The position numbers were made by a program, and so were the translations under genes. A DNA stretch of 64,000 nt from Pararge aegeria (lineage: Eukaryota; Arthropoda; Insecta; Lepidoptera; Nymphalidae), in assembly GCF_905163445.1 (NCBI RefSeq), contig NC_053187.1, positions 18,957,001 through 19,021,000 on the forward strand. The letters are read 5' to 3'. Each line of letters starts with the position of its first letter. Within the stretch, counting starts at the first letter, position 1. The notes under the pieces are model-generated. The model was given only the letters and a program-made list of their open reading frames with translations, had not been told where the DNA came from and searched no databases. Positions 21,046 to 32,440 of the stretch are shown in pieces.

Positions 21046-22090
21046 ATTCTAATAATTAGGTGGCCTAACCGTAATTTGTAAATGATATTGGTCATTATCA
21101 AAAACAGGAAATAGTGCTTCGATATTATTTAATCAAACAAAATGCTTTTCGTTAAACGCACGTCGACCTTTGCGGTTAGTTGATCAAACAATGGTAGCTG
21201 TTCACACCCTTTTGTTACAAAAACGCCCAACAAAAAAACAAAGCAGTAAAGTTCAAGAACAGGCGAGAACTGATAATCGCATCGCTAATTTCTAAACGAT
21301 GATCTTGTTAACATTGATATGACGTCATCAAATAATACTTCAACAAGATTTACCTTTAATAACACTTGAACCTGTATCCTATTAGTGTAACTATAAAGTT
21401 GTTTTTTGCTCCAACCAGGATGCTCTTGAGTGTATTATTCTTCCTTATTTGACTCTTCAGGCAACCTTTGGCATATTTATTTTTACATAGCCATTGATGT
21501 CAACACGTAAACTTGTACATGTTATTCTAGTGTTTATGTGAGGTGTTTTAAGAGCGAAAGTGGCATGAAAAAAAACGTGTTGTCGGCTCGGATGGGCGTT
21601 GACATTGAAACTATGAATTTTTACATTTTAATTAGCCGACTTTAGCTGCGGCGTTCTCGTGTTGGGTGCGAGGAGCCATTACGAGTAATTACATCTTTGT
21701 TTCGAAATATTTGGATAAACTGTGTTTCTGAACGTAGACGGAAATCCTGGTACAATTGTATAAGATTAAAAATCAAAAGATATTAAGAAGATAGCTAGAT
21801 TTATGTGAATGAAGGAATAGACTTTTATTGTACAATAATATTGACCAGAGATTTGTGGATTACTTAAACTAGCTTCGTACTCCGTCACTTAATCTTCAAC
21901 GATTCAGTCATTTTTAAAGTGGCATGTGGGGCTGTTGCAAATATAAATGGCAAGGAAGATTAATTGTTTAGCCTTTCTTGCATGAAACATCCGAATAACA
22001 AATTTCCCAGAAGAAATTCATGAGTGCTGTCCAGAATAACAAGGCAGGTTAGAAAAGATTTTGGAAAATGGGATACTTTCCGAGATCTTT
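21046..22090. other. Interval without recognised features
   Basis: About 1 kb with no recognised repeat or frame. 21590-21700 is relatively GC-rich (CTCGGATGGGCGTTGACATT) but not coding as far as I can see. Confidence 0.45.
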
Positions 22091-22094
22091 TCCA

Positions 22095-22172
22095 AGACAT
22101 AATCATCATCATATCAACGCGTTACCGACCTACAGGGCACGGGTCTCCCTCCACAATAATAAGGGGTTATGG
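22095..22172 (-). mobile_element. SINE-B 3' fragment
   Basis: AATCATCATCATATCAACGC, GTTACCGACCTACAGGGCAC, CTCCCTCCACAATAATAAGG. Confidence 0.6.
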
Positions 22173-22184
22173 TAAGTTTAGGGT

Positions 22185-22375
22185 AAGACATAATGATTGT
22201 AAAGTAATCTGTGTAAATTATGATGCTGTAAAAGAGCAACTGCCGAGTTTCTTGCCGGTTCATTTTCATTAGAACCAGCCTTACAAAACGGATATAGAGT
22301 CACTACCAACAGGCAGACTAGAAGTTTTTAAATTCGTCCTCCTTGTAATAAATGAATATTGAATTTGAAAACGCA
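22185..22375 (+). mobile_element. LINE-Q-related 3' UTR
   Basis: GTAAAAGAGCAACTGCCGAG, TTTCTTGCCGGTTCATTTTC, ATAGAGTCACTACCAACAGG, ending AATAAATGAATATTGAATTTG. A sister of LINE-Q: same order of blocks but diverged words. Confidence 0.7.
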
Positions 22376-22695
22376 TACTCTGTGCCTCAATATTAAAATA
22401 ATATTTAGTTAGATATCATCAAAATACAGTTTCGTTTTAAAAATACATTATTAATGAGTTAATGGATTAAGTTTTTTGTAAGTAGGAGAGTGATGTGAAA
22501 ATGATGGATTAACTCACACAAGGCCTACCGCTTACTGGACAAGCCTTTAATAGTTGAGAAACAAGGTGAAATGATGTTCTTCTGACTCAATAGGTATGGG
22601 ATAAAAATACATCCACACATACTACATAATTAATGCAATACATTAAGTTTACTGTGCAATAAGGATAGCTTCACCAGGTTTGAACGTGCTAAGTT

Positions 22696-22945
22696 TTTTG
22701 TCAACCTGCCCTTGCGCAGTGATAAGTTCTGTGTTCTTATAAGTGGGATTTACTGGGTTCGATGGTCGGTAGGGGCAATTTAGGAATTTATAAATTGCTT
22801 GATTGATCTTGTGGGAGAATTCGGCCGTGGCAAGTTAGCGACCTACCAACAAAGACGAGCCATGAGGCGACTAAGGAGCTCTGGCCAATACCGCGTGGAG
22901 ACCGATTACAAGTTTTGATTGAATATAGCTGCCATACCCTATATA
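22696..22945 (+). mobile_element. SINE-C-like copy, diverged
   Basis: CCCTTGCGCAGTGATAAGTT, ACTGGGTTCGATGGTCGGTA, GGGGCAATTTAGGAATTTAT, TTCGGCCGTGGCAAGTTAGC, GACCTACCAACAAAGACGAG. It ends in a (TA)n stretch. The body after AAAGACG differs from other SINE-C copies, so it may be a subfamily. Confidence 0.65.
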
Positions 22946-23685
22946 TATATATAAAGTATAGCCAACTACCATTTTAGAATTTACTACCAACAGATCAAAA
23001 GATGATATTAAAGTCAAAGCTTACTTGAAAAAATAAAAAGCTTTTTTAAAATAAGAAGTTCATAGCAGTGAATAAGTTTACTATTTGTTCAAAGAAGTCA
23101 CAGTTATGTCCAATTATAACTAGTGAAGGCAGTTAAAAAATACCTTATGCTTAGCGACGAAATACCTTATGCTTAATAGGATCATTCGAGAGCTACTTCA
23201 TATCATGAAATATGCTAATTGCCAAAAAAAACTTATGGAGCGATCGGAAAACGCACAAATCTGAGAATCTCTGTTTTTGAGACGTCGGTTATCCAATTAA
23301 TTTTTTGCTTCTTAATAATAATTTAAAGCTACAACTTTTTAAGATTATTATATTAAATCTATGGTTGCAAATTATTGCTTCGACATTTGAAACGTTAAGG
23401 TGAATTAATACGCGTTTAAATTAAAATCTATAATTTTAACCTTTTTTTTTATACTGACACTTATTATTTATAATTATTTATGGAAAAAATAATTATTACA
23501 GCTGTATAACTGGACGTTTATCTTATAGAAATCATTATAGATTGACGTGGTTCTGGTTACGATTCTGAAGTTACGCTAAAATTAATCAGGTACCTATCAT
23601 AAATAAATACTGAGTACCAGCTTAAGTTTGTCTACCACATGCCTTGTACAGCATGTTAGATATGCCTGAATTTGGGTCAACATCA
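22946..23685. other. Interval without recognised features
   Basis: Short direct repeat AATACCTTATGCTTA at ~23139 and ~23160. Otherwise nothing supported. Confidence 0.4.
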
Positions 23686-23689
23686 CGAA

Positions 23690-23875
23690 CTAAGTAATAA
23701 GAGTTTAGGCCGTAGTTCGGATCAGTCAACTGCACCGCATGTGAAAACTCTCAGGCATATAACTTACTTCTTGAAGTTTTCCTTCCGTGAAATCAAATTA
23801 CAAACAGATGTTTAACCGGGAATAGAACTCAGTCCTCTCGAGAGGAAATCCTAAGTCCTAACACTGGCTTATTTA
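23690..23875 (-). mobile_element. SINE-B, old diverged copy
   Basis: AGAGTTTAGGCCGTAGTTCG, GTGAAAACTCTCAGGCATAT, GAAGTTTTCCTTCCGTGAAA, CGGGAATAGAACTCAGTCCT. Head end lost. Confidence 0.55.
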
Positions 23876-24412
23876 AATTTTTCATATATTTGGGCTAGTA
23901 ACTACAACAACATATGTTAAAACTTATCTAGGTTTGTAACAATAAAAGAAAAACTATATATTTATGTTAGTATCTAATAATTAACATGGATCTAGTCATC
24001 TGATCACGTATATAAATAAGAGGACTATCCAAACCCTATTAGATAGATTTATTAATGTACTACGGAACTATATAACTAATCACTCCGACTCACATTAATA
24101 TCTAGGTAGTAATGTTATAATTTAGCAGCACCAATCCAAGCAGTGTTGATGTTTCATACAAAAGACATCAACGCGAGTAGGTAAGAATTCTCGAGTGAGG
24201 AACATTTTCCTTGATTAGGAATTTAAATAGCTTATAATTACTAACAATTTTCTTTTATATTACTATAATTGCGATTTATTATTATGTTGTTATAATTATA
24301 TTATAAGCATGTAAGAAGGATTAAATAACTAATTATTAACCAAACATGCACCCTATATTACTTGATACGGCTACGCAATAAAAGTTAAATAATATTAAAT
24401 GTTTAATTAAGA

Positions 24413-24735
24413 TATAGCGGTAATAGCCAAGTGATCAAGATTTTTTTTATATTAATAGCGGGCAAACGAGCAAGTGGGTCACCTGATGGTAAGTGATCAC
24501 CGCCGCCCATAAACATCTGCAGCACCAGAGGAGCCACCGATGCGTTGCCGGCTCTTAAGGAATTTGTTTATCCGCCCCTTGAATAACCCTCGATTGAATT
24601 TTTGACCACTTTCGGGGAACCCGAGTTACATCCCGTTGTGTGCCTTCAAATCATTTAAATACCTGTTTATTTTAATGGTTGCCTACATGCCTGAAAGTTC
24701 TCCATAATGTTCAAAAGAGTGGGAAACACACTAAT
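24413..24735 (+). mobile_element. SINE-B interrupted by another repeat
   Basis: Head start ATAGCGGTAATAGCCAAGTG at 24413. The head resumes at ~24605 with TTGACCACTTTCGGGGAACC and a degraded box B (GAGTTACATCCC), then CTACATGCCTGAAAGTTCTC at ~24685. The gap is filled by the repeat at 24445-24605. Confidence 0.65.
24445..24605. mobile_element. Inserted repeat 'GTGGGTCACCTGATGG'
   Basis: AATAGCGGGCAAACGAGCAA, GTGGGTCACCTGATGGTAAG, TGATCACCGCCGCCCATAAA, CATCTGCAGCACCAGAGGAG, GATGCGTTGCCGGC. A widespread lepidopteran repeat that I recognise but cannot place in a class with confidence (LINE 3' end or SINE). It splits a SINE-B and is therefore younger. Confidence 0.65.
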
Positions 24736-24759
24736 TTAATAAATAAATAAAAAATTAAT

Positions 24760-25012
24760 ATACAACGACAATGCATAAATCGCCATCGAGCCCCAAGGTA
24801 AGTGTAGCTTGTGTTATTGGTTGTAAGATGACTGTTGAATATTTATATTATGAATAATATACGTACATAAATACTTATAACATACAGATTAACACCCAGA
24901 CACTGAAAAACATTCATGTTCATCACACAAACATTTTCAAGTTGTAGGAATCGAACCAACGGCCTTGGACTCAGAAAGCAGAGTCGCTGCCCACTGCGCC
25001 ACTCGGCTGTCG
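24760..25012 (-). mobile_element. SINE-A, full length, minus strand
   Basis: ACAACGACAATGCATAAATC, AAGGTAAGTGTAGCTTGTGT, CATTCATGTTCATCACACAA, TTGTAGGAATCGAACCAACG and CTGCCCACTGCGCCACTCGG. Box B carries two changes. Confidence 0.87.
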
Positions 25013-25019
25013 TTTTACT

Positions 25020-26258
25020 CGGGTTTACACTTGGCCAGTGTTGTAGTCTACAATAGGTAGGTAGTGAGTGGATGAGGAATGGAAATATTGTAATGACTTA
25101 TGGGCCTGATAAGAAAGTTTCATGCTACACAGCAGTGCCGATAATATATTTAACTCTCTGGAATGACAAAAATATCTTCAATCAACTATAAAGAAGGTAG
25201 AAACTTTATTCAGATTAAGAATGCAGTTCTGTTGGGAAAGAGTTACGGATTAACTTCCCATAATTAAAAAGTTACAGTAGTCAGTTGCTTTTGCGCAAGA
25301 TGACACCTTGGGTTTGACAGCTGATGGATATGTAAATAATATACAAGATGGCGCCCGATAAAGATGTTAGTTTTACTGTAGTGGCGCTTAAATTACATTA
25401 GCACATTTTTGCCCAAGAAACAGTACGAGTGACGCTATAAATTGAGCATCTATTTAACCAACTTGAAGGTCACCAGTTTGCAGGTTTTTTATTTAGTTAC
25501 CTTTAGGCTTTTTATATCCTAGTACTAAAAAAGTAGATATGGTATTTTTATCCTTCTAATCACTTAGCACTTCTAACAATTCACTTATCTCCTGTAAGAG
25601 AGGGCTTTCATTATTAAGATCTAAGACTGATGATGTCCAAAGCTGTATATATCAATTTCGCATTAAAATCAACCACATGATTCAGGTGTAAAATCAATTT
25701 TATTTAGTTAAAAGACATCTACAGAAATAACTTTTCAATTTATCTACCTTTAACAATAATAATGACCTTTGCAATAAACAAAACTATTTGTGTGTATTGA
25801 TGCATACTAGTAACATCATTGTTGATTTATTATATTTACGATACATAACAACTCGTAAAGCTAACCCAACTATGTCGAGTAACTACCTAAAACTAATCAC
25901 CGGTTCATATTATTCCAGTAAATTTATTCCAGTGCAATATAATGTCATAGCATACATGTTTCCAGTAGTTCACAGGCTATTCAATTGTGAATATTAGCCT
26001 ATCTAAGAGTGACGCTTTTATTGAATAAAATTAACTGTTCATTATACCGATGAACGTCTCCAGGTGTCGGTGAACATTTTACCGCTGGATTACATAGGTG
26101 ATTTTTCCAACATATTCCTTGGTTTTTTTTGTGTAAATCTGCAAGGTTTCTATAACTATATCATTAAAGTAGTACAGCGTTGAATTATATTTTTTGACGC
26201 GCACTTTGTGAATGTAATTATTATTTATAATTGGATGTCTAATTGGCATAAACCAAAT
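25020..26258. other. Interval without recognised features
   Basis: About 1.2 kb without a recognised repeat. The 69-codon frame at 25788-25997 (starts MCVLMHTSNIIVDLLYLRY) has no motif and is near the length expected by chance in AT-rich DNA. Confidence 0.45.
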
Positions 26259-26261
26259 AGA

Positions 26262-26452
26262 TTTTACGAGGCTAAGTTTGTTGTGGGCTTCTTCTTAGAC
26301 CAGGACGCGTTTGGAACCCTCTTAGCTTTAGTTGTAAGTTTACGAATATGGTTATCGCCATCATCTCACTACCGTGTAATTCTCATTTAATGTACGTATC
26401 AAAAGTGCCAGTAGGCCCCTACTTGAATAAAGATATTTTTGATTTTGACAAG
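26262..26452 (+). mobile_element. LINE-P 3' UTR and tail
   Basis: GAGGCTAAGTTTGTTGTGGG, CTTCTTCTTAGACCAGGACG, CGTTTGGAACCCTCTTAGCT, ATCTCACTACCGTGTAATTC, then GTAGGCCCCTACTTGAATAA, AGATATTTTTGATTTTGAC. One of the cleanest tails of this family. Confidence 0.85.
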
Positions 26453-26809
26453 ACTATACGAGTTTAAATCGCCATACTGTTCTGCTACTGGAGCAATGTA
26501 TACCAGCTATAAATAAAATAATAATATTATGTTTAATGTTTTCCATTGTTGAGAACAAAAACTATAATGTTAGAATGCATCATTGTTCTTACATTTGTTA
26601 AATACCACGCGAAGTTTTTGTTAAATGTTGGAGATTTTCGTTAACAATGGCTCCGCGTTGTGGAATGTTGCGAATGATAGAATAGCTCCTTGTTCGTTTT
26701 ATTGTGAAACATTTATAGTGTATTAAGCCGCAAACAGCTCAGTGTGGGACTTGCCGCGTTACTCGAATATGTAGGTACCTTTGTACATCCCATGTTCGAC
26801 TCCCAGTCT

Positions 26810-27078
26810 CTTTTATTATCATCATGTCTATCAATGGAACTCCACAGCTGGATAAAGGTCGTTTGAAGGGAGTTCCAAATAATACGGTCTTGTGCAACTT
26901 GGGTCCAGCGACTCTCTGCGACTCGTTTGATGTCATCCTTCCCCCTCGCGGAGAGTCTACCAACGCTGCGTTAATCGGTGCGAGGTAGCCATTCCAGCAC
27001 CTTGAGACCCCATCGTCCATCTCCGAGCTATGTGCCCCGCCGCCCCGAGCTACTTCGGCAACTCTGGTTCTTCTATGG
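26810..27078 (-). mobile_element. RTE-type LINE 3' end, minus strand
   Basis: The minus frame reads CWNGYLAPINAALVDSPRGG, RMTSNESQRVAGPKLHKTV, GTPFKRPLSSCGVPLIDMMI. It parallels the plus RTE end at 15201-15390 (YWNGSPALVSAALVDPQRGG). This copy continues upstream on minus to RRTRVAEVARGGGAHSSEMD-like sequence around 27075. Frameshifts exist; inactive. Confidence 0.8.
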
Positions 27079-27091
27079 GTTGTGAGTGAGC

Positions 27092-27392
27092 GCTGTGTAT
27101 TTAAGATCCCGGGTTCGACTCCGGCAGGGGCAATTTATGTTTTCATAATATCAGAATTTTCACTGGTCTGGGGTGGTGGGAGGCTTTGGCCGTGGCTAGT
27201 TACCACCTTACTGACACTTTTGTCGATTTAGTTTTCCAGTGCGATGTCGCGTAGAAACTGATTACGAGTATGACTACCATACTCCCTAAAAAATTAGCCC
27301 GCATCCATCTTCTTATACTGCATACCATCTTAGACTGCATCATTACTTACCACAAGGTAAGATTGGAGTCAAGGACTAACTTACAGTGGAAT
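27092..27392 (+). mobile_element. SINE-C, full length
   Basis: GTGAGCGCTGTGTATTTAAG, ATCCCGGGTTCGACTCCGGC (box B), AGGGGCAATTTATGTTTTCA, TTGGCCGTGGCTAGTTACCA, CTTAGACTGCATCATTACTT, CACAAGGTAAGATTGGAGTC, ending GTGGAATAACAAAAAATG. Contains a small local duplication (CATCTTCTTATACTGCATACCATCTTAGACTGCAT region). Confidence 0.85.
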
Positions 27393-27564
27393 AACAAAAA
27401 ATGAAGCCTTCTTTAGGAATCGGGCTTTCTATCGCGTGCTGAAAATATTTTTCAAATCTAACTGACGGTTTAGAGCATATCGCGTACGAACTAAGTTTAA
27501 ATAAGTTAGATCTAATGTAAAGAGTACTCAACATCGCACTACTACTTCTACTCTTATTTAATTA

Positions 27565-27885
27565 TGTTTTAGTACTAGTTAGTATATATTAATTTAGTTT
27601 AGTATATATTAGTTTATTATTTTTTATTTTTATTATATTAGTATTTTATGTGTGTAATATTGATAAGTATTAGTGTGTAATTGTTCGTAAGTATGTATAT
27701 AATAATAATACACCCCACCAATCGGTTTCCCTTGGCTTTCCTAATACTAAGGTTGCCTGAAAGAGATCGCTACTAAGCGATAAGGCCGCCCTTTGTATCC
27801 TACTTTTTAAGTTTATTTTTGTTGTGTCCATTGTTTTTTTTTTCCTATTTGTGATGTACAAATAAAGTGTATAAATAAATAAATA
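27565..27885 (+). mobile_element. LINE-E 3' end, young copy
   Basis: TAGTATATATTAGTTTATTA, CACCCCACCAATCGGTTTCC, GAAAGAGATCGCTACTAAGC, GATAAGGCCGCCCTTTGTAT, GTACAAATAAAGTGTATAAA then (TAAA)n. Very similar across ~180 bases to 45840-46022, suggesting recent retrotransposition. No coding frame in the copied part. Confidence 0.82.
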
Positions 27886-28520
27886 CTACCCCATCGCTGT
27901 CAATAACAAAAAGACTAAACGCATTACGTCTTTAGGTCTATAAATTTTATAACATTTCGGGAATAAGGTTAGATACAAGTAAAATTGAGCCAATACCAAT
28001 AAATATGCCATATTTTGTAAAACAAAAACAAGGTAAGGAAATGTACAAAATAGTAGTAGGTATGTTAAACATTCAATTCTATTTAGATATAAGTTTTTCG
28101 ATCGATTTCTTGAGCCAGGAATTCCGGAGTCGATAATACCTTGACAAATTATTGACCTTACATTGACCCCAATTTTCATCAATATTTTTTGAATATTCAT
28201 AATATTAATTTGTCCTTTTGTTTTAAAATATTCCGTATCAGTTGAATTTTAATCGCTGTTATATTTTTTTAAGAGCCGTTTAACATAATTTAAATATTAT
28301 ATATGTATTATAGTGTGTTGTTTGTGTGTTATCTAATTCGTTTGAATAACATAATATTATTAAATTTCGCAGTAAAAAATCATCTTGACGTAGTTTATGT
28401 TTTTTTTAGAAAAAAAATCTATATTGAACTGTAAATTACTCAGCTATTATGGAACTTTATTGAATTTGGTAGCAGTCTAAATATATTGGAGATATTCAAT
28501 TGTTCAAATCATTTAAATCA
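27886..28520. other. Interval without recognised features
   Basis: A 104-codon minus frame (27886-28200) reads as hydrophobic AT-rich noise (YLLLFCTFPYLVFVLQNMAY). It has no family resemblance that I can name. Confidence 0.4.
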
Positions 28521-28524
28521 ATAT

Positions 28525-28735
28525 TTATCATTGTCATCATCAGCCCACTACATGGCATGGGTGTCCTTCCACAATGACAAGGGGTTAAGGCCGTAGTCCA
28601 CCACACTGGCTCAGGACGGATTGGTAGACTGCGCGCACCTTTGAGAACATTATGGAGAACTCTCAGGTATGTAGGCTTCCTCTCGATGTTTTCCTTCACC
28701 GTTGAAGCAAGTGATATTTTAATTCAGTGGTACAG
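28525..28735 (-). mobile_element. SINE-B, head lost
   Basis: TCATCATCAGCCCACTACAT, GGGTGTCCTTCCACAATGAC, TTGAGAACATTATGGAGAAC, TCTCGATGTTTTCCTTCACC, GTTGAAGCAAGTGATATTTT. Confidence 0.75.
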
Positions 28736-28924
28736 AAACGGACTTATGGCAACCATAAATCAAATCCATAAAAATGTACTGGGCCATGCTACCATCACTT
28801 AAAGCGGTTATAATATTGTTGACGTTTTGTTTCAAAATTATAATCCTTATTTACAGTACAGCACAGTTATTGATAGTACAGCCCCCGTTCTCTATGTATC
28901 GAAACAGGTATTTTATTAACGAAC

Positions 28925-29030
28925 ACCGAGGCGCATCGGTGAGCGCTGTAAATGTAAGTAGGAGGACCCGGGCTGGATATCCGGCAGGGGCGATTTGGGA
29001 ATTTAAAATTTGTAGTGGAATAAAAAACGT
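28925..29030 (+). mobile_element. SINE-C with large internal deletion
   Basis: The head GAGGCGCATCGGTGAGCGCT, altered box B (GGGCTGGATATCC), and CGGCAGGGGCGATTTGGGAA join directly to the 3' end TTTGTAGTGGAATAAAAAAC. The body of roughly 200 bases is missing, so it resembles a head-plus-tail deletion derivative. Confidence 0.75.
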
Positions 29031-29084
29031 ACTGTATTATTAAGATGAACAGTTAGATATATATTATATTAGTTTCGGAAACAG

Positions 29085-29880
29085 TCATAACCCATTGCGA
29101 TAGAAATTTTGGGGCTTCTGATCAAAAAACCGCGACAAGTAGTTTTGGCAGTTCTCTCGTGATGTTAACCTGACACTGCCTAAAGAATTCTGAAGAGACC
29201 GAAACAGGTGGAAATCTTAAGGTGCAAGGTCAGGACTATACGGTGGATGCATTAACACCTCCCAGCCAAACTCTCTTAATTTTTGCTGAGTGGCTAAAGA
29301 TGTGTGAGGTCTAGCGTGATGAAAAACCCACACCCCTTCTGTTGATTAATTTCGGCCGCTTTCTGTCAACTTCTTGCATTAATCTCATCAGTTGTTCATA
29401 ATGAATAATGCCCTTCCAATCCTACCACACACACAGCATCACTTGTTGCGAGTTGACCCGAGGATCGCCACAGTCTGTGAAACCTGACCGGCCCTTGACC
29501 ACGACCTTTTTCGCTCGTTCTTGTCGTACATGATTCACTACTCATCACCAGTTATCAGCTTCTTCCAAAATGGTTCGGTTTCATTACGTCGTAATAAATA
29601 ATCACAAATGAGTACACGGTTTATGAGGTTTTTATCAGTGAGCTCGTGAGTTACCCAAATGTCCAGCTTTTTTGAGTACAAATGCGCCAAAACTGTTTTG
29701 TGGTCAATTCCCAGTTCTTCACTCACGTTGTAACTACGGATATGCCGATCTTGCTCCACTTTTCCAAAAATGGCATCATTTTTATCTGTAATAGGGCGGC
29801 TTGCGTTGCATTTTTACCTTTTTTGTAGTAAATTTTAAAACGTATCTAATGTCTTCATTAGATTCACTCACCAAAAAAAC
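29085..29880 (-). pseudogene. mariner (DD34D) transposase, dead
   Basis: Minus-strand remnant of a mariner transposase. In order: an N-terminal YYKKGKNATQAALLQ piece (~29800), IDHKTVLAHLYSKKLDIWV and THELTDKNLINRVLICDYLL (29560-29720), the first catalytic motif TGDE followed at once by TAG and TGA (29535-29540), YEQLMRLMQEVDRKRPKLIN (~29350-29400), VFHHARPHTSLATQQKL (~29280-29325), then MHPPYSPDLAP, a stop, and DFHLFRSLQNSL. The motif normally HDNARPH lacks DN, so the second catalytic Asp is deleted, with a frameshift just before it. The Ser before the third Asp is a TAA stop. Most of the N-terminal HTH is missing. TIRs were not located. Confidence 0.9.
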
Positions 29881-29884
29881 AAAT

Positions 29885-30788
29885 AAAAATCACACAGTTT
29901 CCTAATTAGTATTTGAAATTAACTTCTTTAAAATTTAAACTTTTAATGATACCAAAACCAGCCAGATACAAATAGTACAGCCAAAGAGATTTTATTACGA
30001 GTCCATACACACATACTATAATGCGAAAAGACTTTTTCCCCAACCTATTACAACATTTATTTTTATAAAAAAAAAAACAAGTTTTAGTGTACGATGCGGT
30101 TGCATTATATCTTTAACGTTGTTAACTATGTGACAAAAAAACACGTAATGCCTCCTCTAGTTTAATTTATTTTTAGTTTCAAACCGTTCCTTTGTCATTC
30201 CTAAAGAACTTTTAAAAGTCTTTAGTAATTTCGGTAATGATTATTGTCAATTGTTACAAACAATTACCCTGGTGCTTTTTCTGACCCAGATTTCTCCTGC
30301 GACAATTTCTCCTTCCTCTTAAGACTAGACTGATGACGATATTATTGTGAGTGGATAAAGAAACTCATTTCAGCTTTGTTCAACCCCTTTTTTTTCTTAA
30401 ATAGAGGAAGTAACTATTTTCCATACTTAGAAGAAGATACAAATACGAAAAAGTGTCTTTCGTATGTTTGTTTGTCACCTATGTTTGAACCAAACTTGGT
30501 GAATTTGGCACTTGTAGCTTGTATTCTAGAAATCAACATAGGCAAATATTTATCCTGGAAAAGCTACTCGTAAAAGTTACCTGCTATTTTTTTCTATAAT
30601 TCTATTAATGTTTTTCAAACGAATTAGAAACTTTATAAGTTTAAAAAAGGAGCAGCTTCAATCGTCTGTTAAGCCAATACAAGTATTTCCGAGATGAGCA
30701 GTAAACAAGTTTACTTCATAATGTTTACCTCAATCGAAGAGAAAGTAGCGTTACTTGTAATTTGCAAATAATTTAAGTTGTACGTAGT
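29885..30788. other. Interval without recognised features
   Basis: No repeats recognised. A 65-codon plus frame (30376-30573) has no motif. Confidence 0.4.
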
Positions 30789-30789
30789 A

Positions 30790-30900
30790 GTCATCATAAA
30801 AAGAGAGACAGGCCAACTCCAGGGCACGAGTCTCCTCCCACAATGAGAAGAGGTTAAGGTAAGGTCCACCACGCTGGCCAAGTGCCACCAATCCGGTGGA
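30790..30900 (-). mobile_element. SINE-B 3' fragment
   Basis: CAACTCCAGGGCACGAGTCT, CCTCCCACAATGAGAAGAGG, GTCCACCACGCTGGCCAAGT. Confidence 0.65.
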
Positions 30901-30904
30901 CATT

Positions 30905-31705
30905 TCTGTGAAAATAAATTACGCTTTGTGGTGTCCGGCAACTAACTAACAATTCTATCTGCAAGTGTAGATTTTAATCGATGACTTTTGATGTTTGAAT
31001 TAGGTATCCAGACCCAACACTTAAAGACCTTAATCTTAAAATAGGTATTTTGCGTTTACTAAAATTATCTTTATCAGTTAATTTGTATCGAGAGCTCTTT
31101 AATATGTGAGGAAGAAAAAATCTTTCTCTTTTAAAAAAAAAAAAATCGTGACCTGTTTTGAAAATTTATTATTGTCTTTATAGTTTTGAATGTGTGTATC
31201 AACTTTGCCTTAATTTTTTACGTACATAATGATTTTTCTCTTTTGATCTATTTTCTTAGTCCGATCTTTTTTCTCAATGTTAATAGTAGAGTTAATAGGT
31301 GAGGTATGGTAGAGAATATACATGTTAATTCGGAAATTTATTTATATCTATTTAAATTCTTTGATTTGAACGTGCTGATTTCCCGGAAGAGTTTTAATAA
31401 AAAAGTTTTATTAATTTTGGATGAATAAATAGTCGTTTTAACTGGATTATTTTACCATCTTTTTATGGTGACACTTACTTAAACCGGAATTAGAAGCCTG
31501 TGGCATCATCTCGAACATTCAAGGTCTTTTACAAGGCTTGCATGTTTTGTCGCCAGATTAAACACTATTTGATGATATTATTATATAATCACAAAATATT
31601 ATACGCATTGTAATTAAATACTATTTTAAAATCTAACTTTTATCAGCTCGCACAATATTTTTTATTTTGTGAAAACGTGCTCTATCAGTAAGTATGCTCA
31701 ACTAA
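30905..31705. other. Interval without recognised features
   Basis: AT-rich; no frame or repeat supported. Confidence 0.4.
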
Positions 31706-31709
31706 GATA

Positions 31710-31920
31710 AACGAACTCCGTATAGTCCAATACGCTGGCCTAGTGTGGTTGGTAGGCTTTGAGAACTTTCAGGCATGCCGATTTCCTCACAATGTGTTTC
31801 TTCACCGTTAAAGCAAGACCTGATATTTAAACACGAACGTAAATAGCACAGAAAAGTTAGAACTACGTGCCGGAAATTCAACTCGGTCTATCTCCGAAAG
31901 AGATCCTGAAATGGATAATA
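31710..31920 (-). mobile_element. SINE-B, minus strand
   Basis: AGTCCAATACGCTGGCCTAG, GAGAACTTTCAGGCATGCCG, ATTTCCTCACAATGTGTTTC, GTTAAAGCAAGACCTGATAT, TTCAACTCGGTCTATCTCCG. Only part of the head remains. Confidence 0.65.
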
Positions 31921-31969
31921 TAATAAAACGAATACTTTTTCACATCGTACTTTCATATTCTCTTCTTGA

Positions 31970-32095
31970 GCTGTGTTTTACACCATTGGTTGCCTGGAAG
32001 AGATCGCTATGTAGCGATAAGGCCGCCAAAATGGATACTTTCTGTTAAATTTTTATATACAATTTTTCTATATGTTTATGATTATTCATTCATTC
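31970..32095 (+). mobile_element. LINE-E 3' UTR
   Basis: TCTTCTTGAGCTGTGTTTTA, CCATTGGTTGCCTGGAAGAG, ATCGCTATGTAGCGATAAGG, CCGCCAAAATGGATACTTTC. The stem-loop palindrome is intact. Confidence 0.8.
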
Positions 32096-32124
32096 TTTCA
32101 TTGTCAAGTGAAATTAAAAAAAAA

Positions 32125-32240
32125 AAATTGATTTATTTCAATTAGGCCTACTTTATAAGCACTTTTGAAACGTCAATTATGTCTGTTTTGTAGTGACTCT
32201 ACCACTAAAATCAAACATGACGTTTGAAAAGTGCTTATAA
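32125..32240 (-). mobile_element. LINE-Q 3' UTR fragment, minus
   Basis: TTGATTTATTTCAATTAGGC, CTACTTTATAAGCACTTTTG, AAACGTCAATTATGTCTGTT, AGTGACTCTACCAC. Confidence 0.6.
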
Positions 32241-32279
32241 TGAAATTATATAACCTAACTATTTCTTTTATTTCTTTTA

Positions 32280-32440
32280 TTCGCCATTGGTTGGCTGGAA
32301 GAATTCCATTTTTTAATTTTTTCGAAACTAGAGTTGGCTATAAAGCGATAAAGCCGCGAAATTGTATACGCTGTTTAGTTATACTTTTCTATTTTTATGT
32401 AATCGTTGTAGTGTGCAAATAAAGTATATTATTCATTCAT
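32280..32440 (+). mobile_element. LINE-E 3' UTR with inserted sequence
   Basis: CGCCATTGGTTGGCTGGAAG is followed by ~45 unrelated bases before GGCTATAAAGCGATAAAGCC and GCAAATAAAGTATATTATTC. The stem-loop is split by that stretch (half-sites are poor). Confidence 0.6.
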
